A stretch of 43,557 bases of DNA from Eubacteriales bacterium SKADARSKE-1 (GTDB lineage: Bacteria > Bacillota > Clostridia > Oscillospirales > Acutalibacteraceae): assembly GCA_030920305.1 (NCBI GenBank), contig JARLUB010000004.1, positions 1 to 43,557 of the forward strand. The letters are read 5' to 3'. The notes under the pieces are model-generated. The model was not told the DNA's origin. It made no database searches and saw nothing but the letters and a program-made list of their open reading frames with translations. The translations under genes were made by a program, and so were the position numbers. Each line of letters begins with the position of its first letter. Positions within the stretch are counted from its first letter, which is position 1. Shown here one piece after another: positions 24,281 through 33,376 of the stretch.

Positions 24281-25609
24281 TTATAGTTGCTTTTCACTTT
24301 TTTCGCGAATTATAAATCGAATAGGTGTACCAACTAATCCGAAGGATTCACGAATTTTATTTTCTAAGTAACGCTGGTATGAAAAATGAAATAGTTTAGC
24401 TGAGTTTACAAAAAACACAAAGGTTGGAGGTTTAACTGAAACTTGTGTCATATAAAATATTTTAAGCCGTTTCCCTTTATCAGTTGGAGGCTGAACACGT
24501 ACAATCGCTTCAGCTAGCAAGTCATTTAATACACCGGTTGAAATTCTCATACAATTAGAATTTGAAACAGTTTCTACCATTTCAAACAAGTTGTCAATTC
24601 GCTGCCCAGTTTTAGCCGATATAAATATAATTGGAGCATAGGACATAAATGAAAAATCCTCTTGTAGGTTCTTTTTGTATTCGCTCATAGTTTTGGTTTC
24701 TTTTTCAATTGCATCCCACTTGTTTACAACAATAATACAGGCTTTTCCGGCCTCATGAGCTAAACCTGCAACCTTTGAGTCTTGCTCAGTAAAACCTTCG
24801 ATAGCATCAATCATTATGACACAAACATCACTGCGCTCAACTGCCATTTTGGCTCTTATCACGCTATACCTTTCAACGTCATCATATATTTTATTTTTTC
24901 GCCTAAGGCCTGCCGTGTCTATAAAATTAAAAGTGCCATATTTATTTTGAACAATAGTGTCAATAGAATCCCTGGTTGTTCCAGCGATATCTGAAACAAT
25001 GCACCTGTTTTCACCAGTTATTTTATTTATAAGTGAAGATTTTCCAACGTTTGGCTTGCCAATAACAGAAACATTTATTATGGAACCTTCTTCTTCATTT
25101 TCAATTTCTTCAGAGAAATACTTAAAGACCTCATCTAAAAGATCGCCTGTGCCATGCCCATGAACAGATGAAACTGCAATAGGCTCACCTAACCCTAAAT
25201 TGTAAAACTCATAAAGGTTTGCGTCAACAGAGCCTATATTATCACATTTATTTACACACACAATAACAGGCCTGCCACTTTTTTGAAGCATTGAGGCTAC
25301 CTCTAAGTCGGCGGCAACGAGGCCAGATTTTATATCTGTAACAAATATTATTACATCAGCAGAATCTATAGCAAGCTGGGCTTGCATTCTCATTTGTGAT
25401 AAAATAATATCTTTAGAATATGGTTCTATTCCACCGGTATCAATAAGCGAAAATTTTCTGTTTCTCCATTCGCTTTCACCATAAATTCTATCTCTGGTAA
25501 CCCCTGGAGTGTCATCAATTATAGAAAGCCGTTTTCCGATTAATTTATTAAATAATGTTGACTTGCCGACATTTGGCCTGCCAACTATTGCAACGATTGG
25601 TTTTGACAT
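24281..25609 (-). CDS. der: GTPase Der (EngA), 50S ribosome assembly factor
   Basis: The 442-residue protein has two tandem GTPase domains followed by a KH-like domain, the layout unique to Der. Domain 1 has GRPNVGKSTLFN (about 8-19), TPGVTRDR, DTGG and NKCD. Domain 2 has GKPNVGKSSLIN (about 184-195), AGTTRDS, DTAGLRRK and NKWD. The C-terminal KH-like part (QVSVKPPTFVFFVNSAKLFH, then YLENKIRESFGLVGTPIRFI) contacts rRNA. It is essential for large-subunit assembly. GGAGGCGATATT precedes the ATG. der and plsY share an operon, and der is divergent from the S10 operon, with 460 bases between. Confidence 0.97.
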   Translation of the reverse strand: MSKPIVAIVGRPNVGKSTLFNKLIGKRLSIIDDTPGVTRDRIYGESEWRNRKFSLIDTGGIEPYSKDIILSQMRMQAQLAIDSADVIIFVTDIKSGLVAADLEVASMLQKSGRPVIVCVNKCDNIGSVDANLYEFYNLGLGEPIAVSSVHGHGTGDLLDEVFKYFSEEIENEEEGSIINVSVIGKPNVGKSSLINKITGENRCIVSDIAGTTRDSIDTIVQNKYGTFNFIDTAGLRRKNKIYDDVERYSVIRAKMAVERSDVCVIMIDAIEGFTEQDSKVAGLAHEAGKACIIVVNKWDAIEKETKTMSEYKKNLQEDFSFMSYAPIIFISAKTGQRIDNLFEMVETVSNSNCMRISTGVLNDLLAEAIVRVQPPTDKGKRLKIFYMTQVSVKPPTFVFFVNSAKLFHFSYQRYLENKIRESFGLVGTPIRFIIREKSEKQL

Positions 25610-25752
25610 AATATCGCCTCCATAAACTAGACTTAATTACAAAAGTTAACATTAAAATAGGAAATAATAATAACACAGTTTGCCCTTTTACGCAAATTGA
25701 AAGACTTATATCGGGTTATGTTTTCAAAATTTAAAAAAATTTTGAAAATTTC

Positions 25753-25781
25753 TTGCAATATGAACTAATATATGATATCAT
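25753..25781 (+). promoter_or_regulatory. Sigma-A promoter of the S10-spc-alpha operon
   Basis: TTGCAA (25753-25758), a 17-base spacer and TATCAT (25776-25781) match the housekeeping consensus well. It is the best promoter between the divergent der and rpsJ genes and leaves a leader of about 280 bases before rpsJ. Confidence 0.65.
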
Positions 25782-25938
25782 ATTAAAGCGTGACTGTACA
25801 AAGATATGCGTTGAAGCGGGAGGTTGCAAGTTTAAGCAACAATTTTTATGCTTAAAGTTGGTTTTTCCGTGGAGTATGTCCGATTTTAAACCGGGCGATA
25901 AAATTTCAGAAAATAGAACTATTGTTAGTTCTATTTGT

Positions 25939-26039
25939 GCACTTTTATTTTTACCCCGGAGCCCTAATTTTTGGGAATTCCGGCTTTTTATTTAATGAGT
26001 CACGAAACACCCGGAGCGGTGTGAAAAATAAAAGTACGC
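25939..26039 (+). promoter_or_regulatory. Structured 5' leader of the ribosomal operon with attenuator-like hairpin
   Basis: ACTTTTATTTTT (25941-25952) and AAAAATAAAAGT (26024-26035) form a perfect 12-bp outer stem. Inside it CCGGA-G-CCC (25956-25964) pairs with GGG-AAT-TCCGG (25973-25983) and is followed by CTTTTTATTT, a terminator shape. A second hairpin, CACC-CGGAGC-GGTG (26008-26021), repeats the CCGGAG sequence, so the TTCCGG arm could pair with either copy. The layout suggests regulated read-through, as ribosomal leaders commonly show. The repressor protein, if any, is unknown. Further upstream TAGAAC/GTTCTA (about 25915-25932) makes another small stem. Confidence 0.6.
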
Positions 26040-26069
26040 CCGCCAACTAAAAATAAGGAGGCGATTACT

Positions 26070-26381
26070 ATGGCAGTCAAAGAGAAGATAAGAATAAGGC
26101 TTAAAGGGTATGATCATCAATTAGTTGATCAGTCAGCACAGAGAATTGTTGAAACTGCAAATCGTACAGGAGCTAAAGTTTCAGGGCCTGTGCCGCTACC
26201 AACCCAAAAGCAAGTTGTTACAATTCTTCGCGCGGTTCACAAATATAAAGATAGCCGCGAGCAGTTTGAAACAAGAACCCACAAAAGACTTATCGATGTT
26301 CTAAGACCATCTAGCAAAACTGTTGATGCTCTTATGAGTTTAGAACTTCCAGCTGGAGTTGACATTGAGATAAAGCTTTAA
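26070..26381 (+). CDS. rpsJ: 30S ribosomal protein S10
   Basis: The 103 residues match S10 throughout: [20 protein letters not shown], the loop GPVPLPTQK that reaches into the small-subunit head, [13 protein letters not shown] and [12 protein letters not shown]10 (NusE) also takes part in rRNA antitermination with NusB. It is the first gene of the long operon, behind the structured leader. GGAGGCGATTACT precedes the ATG. Confidence 0.98.
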   Translation: MAVKEKIRIRLKGYDHQLVDQSAQRIVETANRTGAKVSGPVPLPTQKQVVTILRAVHKYKDSREQFETRTHKRLIDVLRPSSKTVDALMSLELPAGVDIEIKL

Positions 26382-26422
26382 CGGAGGTTAGAAACTTAGC
26401 GCAAAGGCAAGGCCTGCAAAAA

Positions 26423-26502
26423 TAGTTTTGTGTGTGATATTTACCATAAACACAAACTAAAAGCGGTGGTTTGCCGCAAGGTGTCAAGTTGAAATTTTCA
26501 AC
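26423..26502 (+). other. Three successive hairpins between rpsJ and rplC
   Basis: The 148-base spacer holds a stem TAGTTTTGTGT/ACACAAACTA (26423-26459, one bulged T), GCGG-TGGTTTG-CCGC (26463-26477) and GTTGAAA-T-TTTCAAC (26488-26502). None is followed by a T tract. They may stabilise the mRNA or bind a ribosomal protein. Confidence 0.45.
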
Positions 26503-26529
26503 CAATAACTACCTTAAGGAGGAGAAAAA

Positions 26530-27207
26530 ATGCAAAAAGCAATCATCGGCAAAAAGGTCGGGATGACCCAGATTTTTGACGAAAAAGGCAATGTTATTCC
26601 TGTAACAGTTATAGAGGCAGGACCATGCGTTGTATCACAGAAGAAAACCGTTTTAAACGATGGTTATGATTCTGTACAAATGGGATTTGGCGATATTAAA
26701 CTCAAATATAAAAAGGGCACAAGATCAGCTAAATTCGATGAAAAACCAATTAATGTAAGTCTATCTATGCAAGGGCATTTTGCAAAAGCAGATGTCGCAC
26801 CAAAGAAAATTCTACGTGAATTTAGATTTGATGACGCTAGTGCTTTTAATATTGGAGACATCATAAAGGCAGAAGTGTTTAACCAGGGCGACAAAGTAGA
26901 CGTAATTGGTACCAGTAAAGGTAAGGGCTACGCTGGCGCAATTAAACGCTGGAATGCTCATAGATTAAAGGAAACTCACGGTTCGGGTCCTGTTGTTAGA
27001 CACGCAGGTTCAATGGGGTCTTGCTCAGATCCGTCAAGAGTTTTTAAAGGCAAAAAGTTACCTGGACATTTGGGAGCTGAAAGAGTTACTGTTCAGAACT
27101 TACAAGTTGCAAAAGTTGACAATGAAAACAACTTGATTGCAATTAAAGGTGCAGTGCCAGGCCCAAATGGTGGAATAGTAATGATTTGTGAAAGCAAAAA
27201 AGCATAA
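26530..27207 (+). CDS. rplC: 50S ribosomal protein L3
   Basis: Full-length L3 (225 residues) with the start [20 protein letters not shown], the central extension carrying [20 protein letters not shown] and the glutamine-methylation-type motif region [15 protein letters not shown], and the C-terminal GLKxPGHLG-like block [15 protein letters not shown]. It contacts the peptidyl-transferase region and starts 50S assembly. AAGGAGGAGAAAAA is the ribosome site. Confidence 0.98.
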   Translation: MQKAIIGKKVGMTQIFDEKGNVIPVTVIEAGPCVVSQKKTVLNDGYDSVQMGFGDIKLKYKKGTRSAKFDEKPINVSLSMQGHFAKADVAPKKILREFRFDDASAFNIGDIIKAEVFNQGDKVDVIGTSKGKGYAGAIKRWNAHRLKETHGSGPVVRHAGSMGSCSDPSRVFKGKKLPGHLGAERVTVQNLQVAKVDNENNLIAIKGAVPGPNGGIVMICESKKA

Positions 27208-27223
27208 GGAAGGAGGAATAATA

Positions 27224-27847
27224 ATGCCACAAGTACAAGTAGTAGATATGGCAGGTCAAAAAGTTGGAGATATCGAACTTAGTGATGCTATATTTGGTGT
27301 GAAACCAAACAAAACACTTATGCATGAAATGGTTGTAAATTACCTTGCAAATAAACGTCAAGGAACACAATCAGCATTAACTCGTGCTGAAGTTTCAGGT
27401 GGTGGACGTAAACCATGGAGACAAAAGGGAACAGGTCGTGCAAGGCAAGGATCAATTCGTGCTCCACAATGGAGACATGGAGGTATTGTATTTGCTCCAA
27501 AACCAAGAGATTACAGCTTTACAGTGAACAAAAAAGAAAAACGTTTAGCTTTAAAATCGGCATTTTCGAGCAAATTATTGGATAATTCCATTATTGTTTT
27601 AGATGCATTGAATTTAGATACTTATAAGACAAAAGATGTAGCAAATATGTTAAAAGCTGTAGGAGCTGGTCCAAAGCCTTTAATAGTTCTTCCAAATGTT
27701 GATGGAAAAGCAATAAATTCAACCAGAAATATTCCTGGAGCTAAAACAGCACAAGTTAACAATTTAAATGTTTATGACATTTTAAATTGCACAAATTTAA
27801 TTTTAATTAAAGAATCAGTTAACAAAATTGAGGAGGTGTATGCTTAA
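27224..27847 (+). CDS. rplD: 50S ribosomal protein L4
   Basis: 207 residues with the conserved extended loop that lines the exit tunnel: LTRAEVSGGGRKPWRQKGTG, RARQGSIRAPQWRHGG and PKPRDYSF. I place the start at MPQVQVVDMAG (27224), behind AAGGAGGAATAATA. The open frame extends upstream into the end of rplC but without a start site. In some bacteria L4 represses its own operon by binding the leader. The end, EEVYA, carries the ribosome site of rplW. Confidence 0.97.
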   Translation: MPQVQVVDMAGQKVGDIELSDAIFGVKPNKTLMHEMVVNYLANKRQGTQSALTRAEVSGGGRKPWRQKGTGRARQGSIRAPQWRHGGIVFAPKPRDYSFTVNKKEKRLALKSAFSSKLLDNSIIVLDALNLDTYKTKDVANMLKAVGAGPKPLIVLPNVDGKAINSTRNIPGAKTAQVNNLNVYDILNCTNLILIKESVNKIEEVYA

Positions 27848-28138
27848 ATGGTAGCACAAGATATAATTATTCGCCCAATCGTAACAGAAAAAAGCATGAA
27901 TGAAATGCCTTCTAAGAAATACACCTTTGAGGTTTCTAAAGATGCTGGAAAAATTGAAATAAAAAGAGCAGTTGAAGAACTTTTTGGGGTTAAAGTTTTA
28001 AAGGTAAATACCATGCATGTTAGAGGCCAGCTAAGGCGTCAAGGCAGAAGTCAAGGATACACACCTGACTGGAAAAAAGCTATTGTGACCTTATCACCAG
28101 AAAGCAAAACAATAGAGTTTTTTGAGGGAATGGTTTAA
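27848..28138 (+). CDS. rplW: 50S ribosomal protein L23
   Basis: The 96 residues contain the family core [47 protein letters not shown] and the G-rich loop [21 protein letters not shown]23 forms the docking site for trigger factor and SRP at the tunnel exit. It begins directly after rplD, whose last codons supply GGAGGTG. Confidence 0.98.
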   Translation: MVAQDIIIRPIVTEKSMNEMPSKKYTFEVSKDAGKIEIKRAVEELFGVKVLKVNTMHVRGQLRRQGRSQGYTPDWKKAIVTLSPESKTIEFFEGMV

Positions 28139-28225
28139 TTAGGGTATCAAAATAAGGCATGCAAAAAGCGATAAATAAATTTGCTTTTGGCATTGTAAAT
28201 CTGTAAGAAGGAGTGATTAAATAAA

Positions 28226-29059
28226 ATGGCTATAAAAAGTTATAAACCAACAACCCCATCGAGACGTAATATGTCCGTTGTTGATTATAAGGGTCTATCA
28301 AAAGTAGAGCCTGAAAAGAGTCTTTTAGAGCCGCTTAGCAAGAAATCTGGCCGTAATAGCTATGGCAGGATTACTGTGCGGCATAAAGGTGGCGGAAATC
28401 GTAAAAAATATCGTGTTATTGATTTCAAACGTCAAAAATTTGATATGCCAGCTGTTGTTAAAACGTTGGAATATGATCCAAACCGTTCAGCTCATATAGC
28501 ACTTATTCAATATGAAGATGGTGAAAAAAGTTATATTATTGCACCAAATGGTTTGAAGGTTGGCGATGTAGTTGTTGCTGGACCTAAGGCCGATATTAAA
28601 CCGGGAAATGCTTTACCTCTTATAAACATACCAACCGGTACGTTTATTCACAATGTTGAGATGTATCCTGGAAAAGGTGCTCAGATAGCAAGGTCTGCTG
28701 GAAATATGGCACAATTAATGGCTAAAGAAGGCAAAATGGCACTTTTAAGATTACCTTCAGGTGAACTTAGAAATGTACCAGTAGAATGTATGGCTACAAT
28801 CGGTGAAGTTGGAAATTCCGATCATGAAAATGTTAAGATTGGAAAAGCCGGAAGAAAACGCCACATGGGAATTAGACCAACAGTTCGTGGTTCTGCTATG
28901 AACCCGTGCGATCATCCACACGGTGGTGGTGAAGGTAAAAGCCCGGTTGGTCGTTCTGGCCCAGTTACACCTTGGGGTAAACCAACTCTTGGCTATAAGA
29001 CTAGAGCAAAACATCATAGAACCGATAAGTTTATTGTTAAACGCAGAAACGGCAAATAG
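28226..29059 (+). CDS. rplB: 50S ribosomal protein L2
   Basis: 277 residues, normal length. It shows [20 protein letters not shown], the SH3-like core ([20 protein letters not shown]), [23 protein letters not shown] sequence with [11 protein letters not shown], and the highly conserved C-terminus [20 protein letters not shown] with the histidine implicated in peptidyl transfer. An 87-base spacer before it contains TAAGGCATGC and a weak GCAAAAAGC/GCTTTTGGC pairing. GAAGGAGTGATTA precedes the ATG. Confidence 0.98.
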   Translation: MAIKSYKPTTPSRRNMSVVDYKGLSKVEPEKSLLEPLSKKSGRNSYGRITVRHKGGGNRKKYRVIDFKRQKFDMPAVVKTLEYDPNRSAHIALIQYEDGEKSYIIAPNGLKVGDVVVAGPKADIKPGNALPLINIPTGTFIHNVEMYPGKGAQIARSAGNMAQLMAKEGKMALLRLPSGELRNVPVECMATIGEVGNSDHENVKIGKAGRKRHMGIRPTVRGSAMNPCDHPHGGGEGKSPVGRSGPVTPWGKPTLGYKTRAKHHRTDKFIVKRRNGK

Positions 29060-29086
29060 GAATACAGAAAGGAGCTTAAAAAGTAT

Positions 29087-29362
29087 ATGGGAAGAAGCAT
29101 AAAAAAGGGTCCTTATGTACAGCCAGTGCTGCTCAAAAGAGTTCAGGAAATGAACAAAAATGATGAGAAGAAAGTTTTAAAAACCTGGAGTCGCTCATCA
29201 ACAATTTTCCCGGATTTTGTAGGGCACACCTTTGCCGTGCATGATGGCAGAAAACATGTGCCGGTGTATGTAACTGAAGATATGGTTGGTCATAAATTAG
29301 GTGAATTTGCACCAACTAGAACCTTTAGAGGTCATGCCGGGTCAAAAACAACTAAGAAATAA
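29087..29362 (+). CDS. rpsS: 30S ribosomal protein S19
   Basis: The 91 residues match S19: [40 protein letters not shown] and the RNA-binding end [20 protein letters not shown]19 sits in the small-subunit head with S13 and contacts the A-site tRNA region. GAAAGGAGC precedes the ATG; the spacing to rplB is 27 bases. Confidence 0.98.
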   Translation: MGRSIKKGPYVQPVLLKRVQEMNKNDEKKVLKTWSRSSTIFPDFVGHTFAVHDGRKHVPVYVTEDMVGHKLGEFAPTRTFRGHAGSKTTKK

Positions 29363-29383
29363 AGAACGATTGGAGTGTTGGAA

Positions 29384-29719
29384 ATGGAGGCAATGGCCTA
29401 CTTAAAATATGCCAGGATTTCTCCACGCAAAGTTTCTATTGTTCTGGATTTAATACGAAACAAACCAGTAAACGAAGCAAAAGCTATTCTCAGGCATACT
29501 CCAAAATCTGCTTGCGAAAGTCTTAGCAAATTATTAAATTCAGCGATAGCAAATGCTGAGAACAATTTTAACATGGATCCAGAGAAACTTTATATATCTA
29601 AATGCTTTGTGTGTCCAGGGCCAATTTTAAAAAGAATTCGCCCAAAAGATCACGGAAGAGCACATAGAATAGAAAAAAGAGTTTCTCATGTAACAATAGC
29701 ACTTAAGGAAAAAGAATAA
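29384..29719 (+). CDS. rplV: 50S ribosomal protein L22
   Basis: 111 residues from the ATG at 29384 (MEAMAYLKYARISPRKVSIV), which has GGAG at the right distance and matches the family start; the frame also allows a GTG nine bases earlier. Conserved parts are NKPVNEAKAILRHTPKSACE, the KLLNSAIANAENN helix and the C-terminal hairpin CPGPILKRIRPKDHGRAHRI that reaches into the exit tunnel, the site of macrolide resistance changes. Confidence 0.97.
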   Translation: MEAMAYLKYARISPRKVSIVLDLIRNKPVNEAKAILRHTPKSACESLSKLLNSAIANAENNFNMDPEKLYISKCFVCPGPILKRIRPKDHGRAHRIEKRVSHVTIALKEKE

Positions 29720-29743
29720 TAAGGTAAGGAGGTAAGAGACTAT

Positions 29744-30409
29744 ATGGGCCAAAAAGTAAATCCACATGGTATTCGAGTGGGGATAAATAAAAACTGGAGT
29801 TCCCGTTGGTTTGCAAAAGATAAAGACTTTGCTGATTTATTAGTTGAAGATTACAACCTTAGACAACTTTTAAAGAAACAACTTTATGCAGCAGGAGTTC
29901 CAGAAATTGAAATTGAGAGAGATGCCACAAAAGTTCGTGTGCATATTCACTGCGCCAAACCAGGAATGGTAATAGGCAAAGGTGGAGCTGAGATAGATAA
30001 ACTTCGTGCTCAGTGTGAAAAAATATTAAAAAAACCTGTTTTAATTAATATAATTGAAGTTAAATCAATGGACACTGATGCTCAGCTTATAGCTGAAAGT
30101 ATAGCAGCACAGCTTGAAAAGAGGGTCTCGTTTAGGCGTGCTATGAAACAAGCTATAGGTCGCGCCATGAAATTTGGTGCAAAAGGTATAAAGGTGAAAG
30201 TTTCTGGCCGCTTAGGTGGTGCTGAAATAGCAAGATCTGAACATTATCACGAAGGAACAATTCCGCTTCAAACTTTAAGAGCCGATATTGATTATGGTTT
30301 TGCAGAAGCTAAAACCACTTACGGTAGAATTGGTGTGAAGGTTTGGCTTTATAAGGGCGAAGTTTTAGGCGATGCTCGTGCTCCTCAAAAGGAAGGGGGC
30401 AAAAAATAA
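29744..30409 (+). CDS. rpsC: 30S ribosomal protein S3
   Basis: 221 residues with the N-terminal [18 protein letters not shown], a KH domain whose GxxG loop is [14 protein letters not shown], and the C-terminal domain [40 protein letters not shown]3 forms part of the mRNA entry channel. AAGGAGGTAAGAGACT precedes the ATG. The stop overlaps the rplP start (TAATG). Confidence 0.98.
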   Translation: MGQKVNPHGIRVGINKNWSSRWFAKDKDFADLLVEDYNLRQLLKKQLYAAGVPEIEIERDATKVRVHIHCAKPGMVIGKGGAEIDKLRAQCEKILKKPVLINIIEVKSMDTDAQLIAESIAAQLEKRVSFRRAMKQAIGRAMKFGAKGIKVKVSGRLGGAEIARSEHYHEGTIPLQTLRADIDYGFAEAKTTYGRIGVKVWLYKGEVLGDARAPQKEGGKK

Positions 30410-30834
30410 TGTTAATGCCAAAACGCGTAAAGTATAGAAGAGTCCATAGAGGCAGAATGACAGGAAGAGCCATGAAAGGCAACACAGTTACAAACGGTGA
30501 ATTTGGCCTTCAGGCATTAGAGCCAGCTTGGATTACAGCAAATCAAATTGAAGCTGCTCGTGTTGCGATGACACGTTATTGCAAAAGGTTTGGTAAGGTA
30601 TGGATTAAAATATTTCCAGACAAGCCGGTTACTAAAAAGCCTTTAGAAACTCGTATGGGTAAAGGTAAAGGTGCTCCCGAATTTTGGGTAGCAGTTGTAA
30701 AACCAGACCGTGTAATGTTTGAAATTGCTGGTGTTCCTGAAAAAACTGCTAAAGAGGCTATGAGATTGGCAGCTAATAAATTGCCGATAAAATGTAAATT
30801 TATCAAAAAAGTAGAAAAGGATGGTGAACAGTAA
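30409..30834 (+). CDS. rplP: 50S ribosomal protein L16
   Basis: 141 residues: [60 protein letters not shown] and the conserved [18 protein letters not shown]16 organises the A site and helps tRNA accommodation. Two close starts exist (ATG 30409 and ATG 30415); the second, MPKRVKYRR, is the usual one in the family. Overlaps rpsC and rpmC by one or a few bases. Confidence 0.97.
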   Translation: MLMPKRVKYRRVHRGRMTGRAMKGNTVTNGEFGLQALEPAWITANQIEAARVAMTRYCKRFGKVWIKIFPDKPVTKKPLETRMGKGKGAPEFWVAVVKPDRVMFEIAGVPEKTAKEAMRLAANKLPIKCKFIKKVEKDGEQ

Positions 30835-31040
30835 TGAAAGCTTCTGAACTTAGAAAATTATCCGATAAAGAGCTTGAAGCAAAATTAAAAGAACTCAAAG
30901 CTGAGTTATTTAATTTGCGGTTTCAGCTTGCTGTTAACCAGCTTGAAAATCCAATGCGAATCAACGTCGTTAAAAAAGATATCGCAAGAGTGCAGACAAT
31001 ACTCACTCAAAATGAATTAAATTCCAGCGCATTAGCGTAA
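30834..31040 (+). CDS. rpmC: 50S ribosomal protein L29
   Basis: 68 residues, two antiparallel helices: [40 protein letters not shown] and [20 protein letters not shown]. Normal length. Its ATG overlaps the rplP stop (TAATG), so translation is coupled. Confidence 0.97.
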   Translation: MKASELRKLSDKELEAKLKELKAELFNLRFQLAVNQLENPMRINVVKKDIARVQTILTQNELNSSALA

Positions 31041-31057
31041 GGGGAGGAGGATTGACT

Positions 31058-31315
31058 GTGACAGACAGAAATATGAGAAAAACCAATATAGGTAAAGTTG
31101 TAAGCAACAAGATGGATAAAACTATTGTAGTAGCTATTGAAGATAGTGTTAGACACAAGCTATACAATAAAATTATTAAGCGTACAGTTAAGCTTAAAGC
31201 GCACGATGAAAACAACGAATGTAATATTGGTGATCGTGTAAAGGTTATGGAAACTAGACCGCTTAGCCGTGACAAGAGATGGCGTTTGGTTGAAGTAATC
31301 GAAAAAGCAAAATAG
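31058..31315 (+). CDS. rpsQ: 30S ribosomal protein S17
   Basis: 85 residues from the GTG at 31058, chosen because GGGGAGGAGG ends seven bases before it; the in-frame TTG at 31052 is too close to that site. Motifs: [40 protein letters not shown] and [20 protein letters not shown], the OB-fold of S17. The stop is followed directly by a GC-rich hairpin that starts a 436-base spacer. Confidence 0.96.
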   Translation: MTDRNMRKTNIGKVVSNKMDKTIVVAIEDSVRHKLYNKIIKRTVKLKAHDENNECNIGDRVKVMETRPLSRDKRWRLVEVIEKAK

Positions 31316-31751
31316 GCGGCGAGTTGCCGCACCTAATTCGCGTACTGGGCTTAAAGGATAATTAAATTTAAGCGTACGCGAAGCAAGATGGCTTAAAAGC
31401 AGAGATATTTGTGTAAAAGAGCCGTCACATCCAACCAGCGTGACGCTGGACCCAACACGCGCGCTAAGCATAGCGACTAAGTTGAATCTAGTTGCCCGCG
31501 AAGGTAGCCAAAGGTTTAAACATTTTATTGATGTTTTGTCGTTGACAATTTGCAATCAGACGAAGTCTTAAGTGGAAGAATTAAGGCATGCCAAAATATT
31601 GAATTGCGAAATATTTGTGGCGATTTATCACTGGCATTATATCCATTTGAGCACCAGGCTAAGCCGTGGAGGAGAAACTTAAATTCGCAGAAAGTATTAG
31701 AGCGCGAATTGCGAGCGCAGGCTCTGCGCCGCTAAAAAGGAGGAAAACACT
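31316..31751 (+). repeat. Intercistronic hairpin repeat element 1 (rpsQ-rplN spacer)
   Basis: This 436-base spacer is unusually long and contains no convincing gene. It holds GCGGC-GAGTT-GCCGC right after the stop (31316-31330), then a large hairpin TTCGCGTAC/GTACGCGAA with an inner GCTTAAA/TTTAAGC stem (31337-31382). Further on are CCAGCG-TGA-CGCTGG (31435-31449), a TGCGAAATAT segment (31605-31614) and GCGCA-GGCTC-TGCGC (31715-31729). The latter three have counterparts in the spacers at 33207-33376 or 39431-39589. A 61-codon open frame at 31550-31735 lacks a ribosome site and is not called. AAAAGGAGG at the end belongs to rplN. Confidence 0.65.
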
Positions 31752-32120
31752 GTGATACAACAGCAATCATACTTGAAAGTGGCTGACAATACGGGCGCAA
31801 AAGAAATCATGTGCATTCGTGTTCTTGGCGGCACACGCAGAAGGTATGCTAGAATCGGCGACGTTGTGGTAGCTTCGGTTAAAAAAGCATCACCCGGCGG
31901 CGTTGTAAAAAAAGGCGATGTAGTTAAAGCAGTTATAGTGCGCACCGTGAATGCCACAAGACGTAATGATGGCACTTATATTCGTTTTGACGAAAATGCA
32001 GCTGTTTTAATTAAAGATGATAAAAACCCGAGAGGAACACGTATTTTTGGGCCAGTAGCAAGAGAACTGCGAGATAAAGACTATCTTAAAATTCTAAGCT
32101 TAGCGCCAGAAACGCTTTAA
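31752..32120 (+). CDS. rplN: 50S ribosomal protein L14
   Basis: 122 residues, GTG start behind AAAGGAGGAAAACACT. Family motifs: [60 protein letters not shown] and [21 protein letters not shown]14 forms an intersubunit bridge with 16S rRNA and binds RsfS. The first gene after the long spacer, so its expression may depend on that spacer's structure. Confidence 0.97.
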   Translation: MIQQQSYLKVADNTGAKEIMCIRVLGGTRRRYARIGDVVVASVKKASPGGVVKKGDVVKAVIVRTVNATRRNDGTYIRFDENAAVLIKDDKNPRGTRIFGPVARELRDKDYLKILSLAPETL

Positions 32121-32134
32121 TGGAGGTGTTCACT

Positions 32135-32455
32135 ATGATAAAAAAAGTACACGTAAAAACGGGTGACACCGTAGTGGTTTTAAGTGGAAAAGAGCGCGGA
32201 AAAAAGGGTAAGATCTCAGCTGTTAGCCCAAAAGAAGGTAAGGTCATTATTGAGGGCGTTAACATGGTTTCAAAACATGTTAAACCTAAAAAAATGGGTG
32301 AAGCCGGTGGCATATTAAAAGCAGAAGGTGCTATGTATGCTTCAAAAGTTCAGCTTGTTTGCCCCAACTGCAGTAAACCAACGCGCATAGCGCACAAAAT
32401 TTTAGAGGATGGCACAAAAAAACGCGTTTGTAAAAAATGCGCAAAGCCCCTTTAA
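32135..32455 (+). CDS. rplX: 50S ribosomal protein L24
   Basis: 106 residues from ATG 32135 (MIKKVHVKTGDTVVVLSGKE, the KOW motif), which has TGGAGGTGTTCACT before it. Then GKISAVSPKEGKVIIEGVNM, VSKHVKPKKMGEAGGILKAE and a zinc-ribbon-like end LVCPNCSKPTRIAHKIL with CKKC. Presence of CxxC...CxxC is usual in Clostridia. It starts 50S assembly near the 5' end of 23S rRNA. Confidence 0.96.
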   Translation: MIKKVHVKTGDTVVVLSGKERGKKGKISAVSPKEGKVIIEGVNMVSKHVKPKKMGEAGGILKAEGAMYASKVQLVCPNCSKPTRIAHKILEDGTKKRVCKKCAKPL

Positions 32456-32467
32456 GGAGGATAGAAC

Positions 32468-33007
32468 ATGGCAAGACTAAAGGATTTATATGTTAAGGAA
32501 ATCGTTCCAGCAATGATGAATAAGTTTTCTTATAAAAGTGTAATGCAAGTGCCAAAGCTTGACAAAATAGTTATTAACGTTGGTGCGGGCGAAGCAAAAG
32601 ATAATTCTAAAGTTATAGATGCTATTTCAGCTGATATTGCGGCAATTACTGGCCAAAAGCCAATGACTTGCAAGGCTAAAAAATCAGTTGCTAACTTTAA
32701 ACTTAGGGAAGGAATGGCTATTGGTGTAAAGGCAACTTTGCGAGGCAGCATGATGTACGAGTTTTTAGATAGACTTTTCAATGTTGCACTTCCAAGAGTT
32801 CGTGACTTTAGAGGAATAAATGCTAATTCTTTTGATGGCAGAGGCAACTATAATCTTGGAATAAAAGAACAACTTATTTTCCCGGAAATAGATTATGACA
32901 AGGTAGATAAAGTCCGCGGGATGGACATTTGTTTTGTTACAACTGCAAAAACTGATGAAGAGGCTAAAGAATTATTAACTCTCTTTGGCGCTCCATTTGC
33001 AAAGTAA
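32468..33007 (+). CDS. rplE: 50S ribosomal protein L5
   Basis: 179 residues: [80 protein letters not shown] and [21 protein letters not shown]5 binds 5S rRNA with L18 and contacts the P-site tRNA. AAGGAGGATAGAAC precedes the ATG. Confidence 0.98.
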   Translation: MARLKDLYVKEIVPAMMNKFSYKSVMQVPKLDKIVINVGAGEAKDNSKVIDAISADIAAITGQKPMTCKAKKSVANFKLREGMAIGVKATLRGSMMYEFLDRLFNVALPRVRDFRGINANSFDGRGNYNLGIKEQLIFPEIDYDKVDKVRGMDICFVTTAKTDEEAKELLTLFGAPFAK

Positions 33008-33020
33008 AGGAGGAATTGTT

Positions 33021-33206
33021 GTGGCCAAAACTTCGATGAAAATCAAACAGCAAAGGAAACAGAAGTACTCGTCGCGCGAATACAACAGATGCAAAATCTG
33101 TGGTAGGCCGCATGCCTACCTTCGTAGATTTGGAATTTGCCGTATATGCTTTAGAGAATTAGCATATAGAGGAGAAATTCCTGGCGTTAGAAAAGCAAGT
33201 TGGTAA
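33021..33206 (+). CDS. rpsN: 30S ribosomal protein S14, zinc-binding form
   Basis: The 61-residue protein is the short zinc-type S14 (RpsZ form): [20 protein letters not shown], then [20 protein letters not shown] with the CxxC...CxxC site, [21 protein letters not shown] start behind AAAGGAGGAATTGTT. The longer frame upstream of 33021 is only read-in from rplE. Followed by spacer repeat 2. Confidence 0.96.
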   Translation: MAKTSMKIKQQRKQKYSSREYNRCKICGRPHAYLRRFGICRICFRELAYRGEIPGVRKASW

Positions 33207-33376
33207 GGCGCGAAACACGAGCGCAAGTTCTGCGCCGGTGATTCGGCAACGTGACGTTGCATCCAATTTGCGCACCGAGCTTGCTTGTAGGAAGAAAAAC
33301 TTAAGCCTGTGAAAGAACTAGGGTGCGAAATATCAGCGGCGATTCGCCGCAAAGTTTGACAAAGGAGGTAAATGGC
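33207..33376 (+). repeat. Intercistronic hairpin repeat element 2 (rpsN-rpsH spacer)
   Basis: This 170-base spacer carries GCGCGAA followed by GCGCA-AGTTC-TGCGC (33221-33235), GCAACG-TGA-CGTTGC (33246-33260) with CATCCAATTTGCGC after it, then TGCGAAATATC and the perfect stem GCGGCGA-T-TCGCCGC (33336-33350). Each unit has a relative in element 1 or 3. It starts directly after the rpsN stop and ends with AAAGGAGG, the rpsH ribosome site. Confidence 0.7.

Noticed and set aside
25753..25995. An 80-codon open frame in the S10 leader
   Set aside because: It has no ribosome site, overlaps the promoter and the leader hairpins, and its translation looks random.
31550..31735. A 61-codon gene in the rpsQ-rplN spacer
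   Set aside because: No ribosome site. The sequence is explained by the hairpin repeat units shared with other spacers.
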